Source: CAXCDZ01 sp963981525 (GTDB lineage: Bacteria; Patescibacteriota; Microgenomatia; UBA1400; UBA12108). Taken from it: DNA of 8,212 nt. Shown one piece after another: positions 4,681 through 8,212 of the stretch. The notes under the pieces were generated by a model. It was given only the letters and a program-made list of their open reading frames with translations, ran no database searches and was not told where the DNA came from. The position numbers were made by a program, and so were the translations under genes. The DNA is taken from NCBI GenBank assembly GCA_963981525.1, contig CAXCDZ010000037.1, positions 1 to 8,212 of the forward strand. Direction: 5' to 3'. The stretch's first letter is position 1, and each line of letters opens with the position of its first letter.

Positions 4681-6492
4681 CTATTGATAGATCTCTCTGG
4701 GATCAGTCGTTAGGAGCGGGTGTTCTTCTTCACTGGCTACCACCTTGAGTGCTACATGATTCTGATCAGCAATGATTAATCCCTCACCTTTATCACAAGT
4801 TAGCAGATATCGTTGCTCATATTCACTCAAGTTAAACTCTCCAGCTACTTTTTTAATCGTAGTAGTATCTTGTCTCATTAAAATACGTAGTGACGACTGA
4901 GAAGCAATTGCTCGACCATACTCTTGATTTAAGAAATCATTGGCTTGTTGAGAGATCAGGGTGACTCCCAGATAGTGCTTACGAGCTCTTCTAACTAGTC
5001 CAGCTAAGAATCTAGCGCTCTCTTCATGCTGGAGTAGTATCCAGGCTTCATCGATCACTAGAATTCGTTTTTGTGGATCAGCCTTAACCTGTGAGTGGAC
5101 AAAGTTAGCGGTAGCTAAAATCATGATCTGCCTGAGTGATTCGTCCAGGTCTTTGATATCAAACACCACTAATCGGTTATCTAAATTCACATTGGTCTGC
5201 CCATCAAATACAGTAGAGAGTGAACCAGTCACAAATCTCTCCAGTCTGTCACAAATATCTTTTTGCTTCATCTTTTTGAGAGTTTTATAGAAGTCTTTAA
5301 GGAGTGGAAACTTTTGATCTTTAGCAAATCTTTTTCTTCGCATCGTGATCCCAATTTTCTTGTAAGTCTCAATCAAGGCTTTATCCACTACTGCCCTCTC
5401 CTCAGAATTAAGTGATCCAACCAGGAGGGAGATAATCTCAGTTAGATCTTGGATATGCTCAGCCAGGTTATTCTTACCGTTGTATGACTTTAGAGAAAAA
5501 TCAAAGGGATTAATTTTTTCTTTGGAAGTAGCCGAAAGTCTGATGTAAGTACCCTTGACTGATTTAGTCAGTTGCTTATATTCTCTCTCAGGATCAATCA
5601 CAATTACTCGCGTGCCTTGCATAAGTTGTCTGAAGATCTCAACCTTGGCGGTATAGCTCTTACCACTTCCAGATTGAGCAAAAATGATGGCGTTAGCATT
5701 ATTTAGTGAAAACCGATCAACTATTACCAGTGAGTTATTAGATTTGTTAACCCCGTACAAAATCCCAGATTCTTGCACTAGCTCAGATGAGACAAAAGGG
5801 AAAGTCAGGGCGGCACTAGAGCTATCCAAGTTTCTATTCTGCCCCAGCTTGTTTTCACCTCGTGGCAAAGTAGTTTGTAACCCCTCTAGTTGGCGGAAAG
5901 TTGCAATCTTGATGTAAAAGAGTCTGGTGGACATCACTGTTTCCAGAATAGTAGTGATTTTGTTTAAGTCAGCCAGAGTGTCAGCAGTGATCGTCATGTA
6001 GATCGAGACTTGAAATAGCTTTTCCTGTCCACGTTGAATTTTATCTTTAAGCTCAATTGCTGATTCCAGTGGATCTGTGATTTCAGAGCCAATTACCTTG
6101 CCTTGTTTTTGCATGGTGCGCTTGGTGGATTCTAGCTCAGTGATCTTGCGATTAAGTTTGGGTAGAGCTAGTAGTGGATTAATCTGTTCAATGTGATGCG
6201 AGATATCAATGTTGTGGTTAAAATTAATCAGCATGTTCAGCCAGCCCACGCTCGCTACATATGGATAACCAGAAATGAATAGTGTGCGCACATACCTGTC
6301 TCCAATTTGCAGGTAAGCTGATTCTTCCGCAAGTCCTGAGTATGAGATAAGGTCTACTTGATCTTGCTGGCCAAAATTAAACTGGATGGCCTTTTTCTCG
6401 AGTAGTTTCTGAGCTTTCCTCTTCTTAATCCGCCTCATGCGTTTAGCATGTTCTTTTTTAACTGCTTTGATTTTGTTTTTAATGCTAAACAT
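4681..6492 (-). CDS. virB4: VirB4-family type IV secretion ATPase
   Basis: A 603-residue protein with the VirB4/TraC-type P-loop ATPase domain from about residue 245. The Walker A motif is Ala272-Gln-Ser-Gly-Ser-Gly-Lys-Ser279, where Ala replaces the usual first Gly. The Walker B motif is Arg-Ile-Leu-Val-Ile-Asp481-Glu482-Ala-Trp. The C-terminal block with Ser-Gln-Gln-Ala-Asn (514-518) and Ile-Leu-Met-Arg-Gln-Asp (537-542) is typical of the family. The first 35 residues are strongly basic (Lys/Arg), and residues ~40-240 are the membrane-partner domain. VirB4 proteins hydrolyse ATP at the cytoplasmic side of the channel to drive assembly and substrate passage. It is shorter than the ~800 residues common elsewhere, perhaps because part of the N-terminal region is supplied by the separate upstream gene. 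It overlaps that gene by 8 nt (ATGTTTAG), with AAGGA at 6499-6503. Confidence 0.93.
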   Translation of the reverse strand: MFSIKNKIKAVKKEHAKRMRRIKKRKAQKLLEKKAIQFNFGQQDQVDLISYSGLAEESAYLQIGDRYVRTLFISGYPYVASVGWLNMLINFNHNIDISHHIEQINPLLALPKLNRKITELESTKRTMQKQGKVIGSEITDPLESAIELKDKIQRGQEKLFQVSIYMTITADTLADLNKITTILETVMSTRLFYIKIATFRQLEGLQTTLPRGENKLGQNRNLDSSSAALTFPFVSSELVQESGILYGVNKSNNSLVIVDRFSLNNANAIIFAQSGSGKSYTAKVEIFRQLMQGTRVIVIDPEREYKQLTKSVKGTYIRLSATSKEKINPFDFSLKSYNGKNNLAEHIQDLTEIISLLVGSLNSEERAVVDKALIETYKKIGITMRRKRFAKDQKFPLLKDFYKTLKKMKQKDICDRLERFVTGSLSTVFDGQTNVNLDNRLVVFDIKDLDESLRQIMILATANFVHSQVKADPQKRILVIDEAWILLQHEESARFLAGLVRRARKHYLGVTLISQQANDFLNQEYGRAIASQSSLRILMRQDTTTIKKVAGEFNLSEYEQRYLLTCDKGEGLIIADQNHVALKVVASEEEHPLLTTDPREIYQ

Positions 6493-7105
6493 AGTTATTC
6501 CTTAGTAATGCCTCAATAGTCTCTCCTTTTAGCTCCTGAGTTTTGACTTGTGAAGAGTTATAGAAACTATAAAACAAATCAAGTGTAGCCAAGCTATCAA
6601 GTGACTTAGATTTGATTCCCATTTTTTCTAAACCTTTCATAATTAAGTCTCTGGTGATATAGAGTTGCTCTTTAACTAGCTCAAAGTCTTTCCCTTTGCC
6701 TATATGGTGATATGGCACGACGATATAAAAGTGGCGAGAGAGAATCTTGCTCCCTGATACTAGGTTTTTGATAAATTGGCAGTAGTTGGTGATCTGGTTT
6801 TTGTAGACTTTTTCTTTTTCCTTATCTTTTGATCGCATCATCTGCTCTAGATACTGATCAATATCTACTTCTCGCACTCGTACTAGGATTTGTAAGTTGC
6901 AAGGCAGGGAATTAAGGAAATTTTGATAGCTATCAATGATCACATCCTGCTCTTCCTCACTCTTAAGTTCGAAGTTAATCGAAGAGGTCTTGATTATCAG
7001 CCGATACTCCTTATTGGGTAGTACTAAGATCCCATTTCTAACTTCCTTAATTGCAATCTGCTTTCTGGAATTAGTCTTACTTTTTGATTTGTTCAAAAGC
7101 CACAT
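6485..7105 (-). CDS. TraC-like / VirB4 N-domain-like type IV secretion accessory protein
   Basis: A 206-residue protein placed between PrgI and VirB4, with no transmembrane segment. The region at residues ~23-130 resembles the N-terminal partner domain of VirB4/TraC proteins. It includes Asn-Phe-Glu-Leu-Lys-Ser-Glu-Glu-Glu-Gln at 44-53 followed by Leu-Asn-Ser-Leu-Pro and Leu-Gln-Ile-Leu-Val-Arg (64-76). There is then a charged coiled helix of ~90-120 and a strand Phe-Tyr-Ile-Val-Val-Pro-Tyr at 126-132. No Walker motif is present. The likely role is to help anchor the ATPase to PrgI and the membrane channel; this is inferred from position and resemblance. It starts inside the PrgI gene (29-nt overlap) with a perfect AGGAGG at 7111-7116, 5 bases before the ATG. 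It ends 8 nt into virB4. Confidence 0.7.
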   Translation of the reverse strand: MWLLNKSKSKTNSRKQIAIKEVRNGILVLPNKEYRLIIKTSSINFELKSEEEQDVIIDSYQNFLNSLPCNLQILVRVREVDIDQYLEQMMRSKDKEKEKVYKNQITNYCQFIKNLVSGSKILSRHFYIVVPYHHIGKGKDFELVKEQLYITRDLIMKGLEKMGIKSKSLDSLATLDLFYSFYNSSQVKTQELKGETIEALLRNNYV

Positions 7106-7595
7106 TCAAGCCTCCTTTCTTGCCAATCTTGTAACGAAAATCAACTTCTTCATTGCCGATCATATTTTCTAAGCTAACCAAGTTTTTAATTCTATGGGCG
7201 GTGGATTTTGTTTTTAGCTTGGCTTTAGCTTTAACCAACTTCTTTGTAGTAGCTGGAGATTTGTTGATGGTTGGTAAGTAAAGAGTTCTTAGATATGACT
7301 CATTTTTGTTATAGATATAGTATTTGGCTCGCAAGTTGTAGCGAATCAGGATTGAGAGCCAGTGAATAACTATCTTGCCCTTGATCCTAAGTGAGAGAGT
7401 TATGCAGACTACAAAGAAGATGGCAGATAGCGTGAGCTTGTAAGCCACAAAACTCATCGAAGGTGGGATGATGGCATAGATCAGAGTCATAAAAAATACT
7501 GGCGCCATTAGCATCATTATCTGTATTAAGTTAAGACTCCCCACAATCTTATCTTCAACTGTAGTGATTTGAGCTGGGATTACTCTGGTTCTCAT
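7077..7595 (-). CDS. PrgI family protein (VirB3-like membrane component)
   Basis: A 172-residue protein beginning with the characteristic PrgI opening (Val-Ile-Pro-Ala-Gln-Ile-Thr-Thr-Val-Glu-Asp-Lys at 5-16). It has two membrane segments, at about 22-43 and 49-69. A basic cytoplasmic tail (about 100-172) contains many Lys and few hydrophobic residues. PrgI proteins are the Gram-positive/CPR counterparts of VirB3. They sit in the inner membrane and bind VirB4, which fits the gene order here. It overlaps the upstream VirB6-like gene by 4 nt (ATGA) and the downstream TraC-like gene by 29 nt. AAAGG lies about 10 bases before its ATG. The long tail, well beyond the ~110 residues of compact PrgI proteins, may contact VirB4 or the TraC-like protein. 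Confidence 0.88.
   Translation of the reverse strand: MRTRVIPAQITTVEDKIVGSLNLIQIMMLMAPVFFMTLIYAIIPPSMSFVAYKLTLSAIFFVVCITLSLRIKGKIVIHWLSILIRYNLRAKYYIYNKNESYLRTLYLPTINKSPATTKKLVKAKAKLKTKSTAHRIKNLVSLENMIGNEEVDFRYKIGKKGGLNVAFEQIKK
7111..7116 (-). promoter_or_regulatory. Perfect Shine-Dalgarno for the TraC-like gene, inside the PrgI reading frame
   Basis: AGGAGG on the minus strand lies 5 bases before the ATG at 7105. It is inside the last codons of the PrgI gene (Lys-Gly-Gly), so the 29-nt overlap preserves an independent ribosome site. This supports the 7105 start. Confidence 0.7.
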
Positions 7596-8212
7596 CCGTT
7601 GATTACCTTTCTTGGTAGTTTTGCTTTCCCGGCCACTTTGCGAGTGGTAGAAGCTGAGTTGTCTGAACTCACCACATTAACTACTTGGTTGCCCATTTTT
7701 TTAAGAGCCGAACTCTTGGCGGTATAGAAAACCATCTGCATCATCAAGGATGGTGTTTTGAGGAGAGTAAAAAATAGTCCAATAGCAACCGCTACAGAAA
7801 TTAGTGAGTTCTCGGTGTGATCAGGTAAAGCCAGGAAAGCCCCTGCCAACTGGATAATTACTACATGCACAAACACCATAAACACATTCACAAAATATGT
7901 TTTGATTGAGATGGTGGCAAAATCAGAAAATTTGGGTAATGCCCAGAGCATAAAGATAAATGGAGCCAGAACTGCACCTAGAGCAATCATGATCAAACGG
8001 CTAATGTACATCAGTAGTAAGACGATTGAGACAATAAGGAAAAGTACTAAGAAGATGAGAATAATCAGTGGAGCTGTGCCAGTAATGAGGGTGGTTGGGT
8101 TAATCGCATCCACCACCCAAGCATGATTTAGCCCACCAGTTGAGTTAAGCATGGCTTGTACTAGGGCGTTGCTAGTGATGATTAGGTAATTAGCTAGAAA
8201 TAATGAGACGTT
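7592..8212 (-). CDS. VirB6/TrbL-like polytopic membrane protein, 5' end beyond the window
   Basis: The frame stays open from the right edge to TGA at 7594-7592, giving 206 visible residues and no start codon within the window. The ATG at 8152 is an internal Met: the 20 codons before it are open and read Leu-Ala-Asn-Tyr-Leu-Ile-Ile. Counting from the edge, hydrophobic segments lie at about 48-70, 73-92, 105-129 and 136-151. A short basic tail ends in Lys-Ala-Lys-Leu-Pro-Arg-Lys. The polytopic character and position upstream of PrgI and VirB4 fit the VirB6/TrbL channel component of the inner membrane. The family is very variable in sequence, so the call relies on topology and context. The stop overlaps the PrgI start in ATGA. 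Confidence 0.78.
   Translation of the reverse strand, partial: NVSLFLANYLIITSNALVQAMLNSTGGLNHAWVVDAINPTTLITGTAPLIILIFLVLFLIVSIVLLLMYISRLIMIALGAVLAPFIFMLWALPKFSDFATISIKTYFVNVFMVFVHVVIIQLAGAFLALPDHTENSLISVAVAIGLFFTLLKTPSLMMQMVFYTAKSSALKKMGNQVVNVVSSDNSASTTRKVAGKAKLPRKVING

Noticed and set aside
5684..5917. 77-codon plus-strand frame inside virB4
   Set aside because: Antisense to the ATPase region containing Walker A; no independent support.
6936..7172. 78-codon plus-strand frame across the TraC-like/PrgI overlap
   Set aside because: Antisense to two supported genes, no ribosome site.
7902..8126. 74-codon plus-strand frame over the VirB6-like gene
   Set aside because: Antisense to a membrane-protein frame that is open to the window edge.
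1..8212. Alternative genetic code (TGA as Gly) or TAG readthrough
   Set aside because: TGA terminates the VirB6-like and tRNA-binding genes at sensible overlaps and ends, and TAG ends several genes, so the standard bacterial code fits.
1..8212. CRISPR array, tRNA or rRNA genes, insertion sequence ends
   Set aside because: No evenly spaced repeats, cloverleaf-like segments, rRNA-like sequence, or transposase with terminal inverted repeats were seen by eye.

Overview
The window looks like a chromosome segment from a Patescibacteria/CPR bacterium, and Candidatus Saccharibacteria or a close relative is my best guess. The reasons are the moderately AT-rich sequence, the very tight gene packing, and a PrgI / TraC-like / VirB4 / M23-peptidase cluster of the kind commonly seen in those genomes. 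This taxonomic call is inference. TGA, TAA and TAG all act as stops at gene ends, so the standard bacterial code fits and the Gracilibacteria-type TGA=Gly code does not.

Left block (1-1718). An aminoglycoside-phosphotransferase-fold kinase on the minus strand lies between two related plus-strand C-terminal gene tails. The first tail (1-98) enters from the left edge. The second (about 1127-1285) carries an in-frame TAG and overlaps a single-HKD phospholipase-D-like gene by 8 nt. The two tails share a Cys-Asp-Pro-Lys ... Glu-Pro core in the same codon spacing, so they look like diverged copies of one unidentified gene family. The kinase gene has a perfect TATAAT box six bases before its ATG, which suggests a leaderless mRNA.

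Middle block (1734-2941, plus strand). Three close-packed genes encode a GNAT acetyltransferase, a 69-residue acidic protein of unknown function, and a free-standing EMAP/CsaA-type tRNA-binding (OB-fold) domain. They run convergently into a minus-strand Xre-type regulator, with 9 bp between the stop codons.

Right block (2951-8212, minus strand). Read in the direction of transcription, the order is: a VirB6/TrbL-like polytopic membrane protein cut by the right edge, a PrgI-family two-TM protein, a TraC-like/VirB4-N-domain-like protein, a VirB4 ATPase, a membrane-anchored M23 (LytM) endopeptidase, a class I SAM methyltransferase and the Xre regulator. The first five overlap or nearly abut and form a compact type IV secretion-like operon: inner-membrane channel, VirB3-like partner, ATPase motor and wall-opening enzyme. 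No coupling protein or relaxase is visible, so DNA transfer, DNA uptake and protein export all remain open. The methyltransferase and regulator are on the same strand but more loosely spaced, and may be passengers.

No tRNA, rRNA, CRISPR array, insertion sequence or intergenic stretch longer than 300 bases was found.
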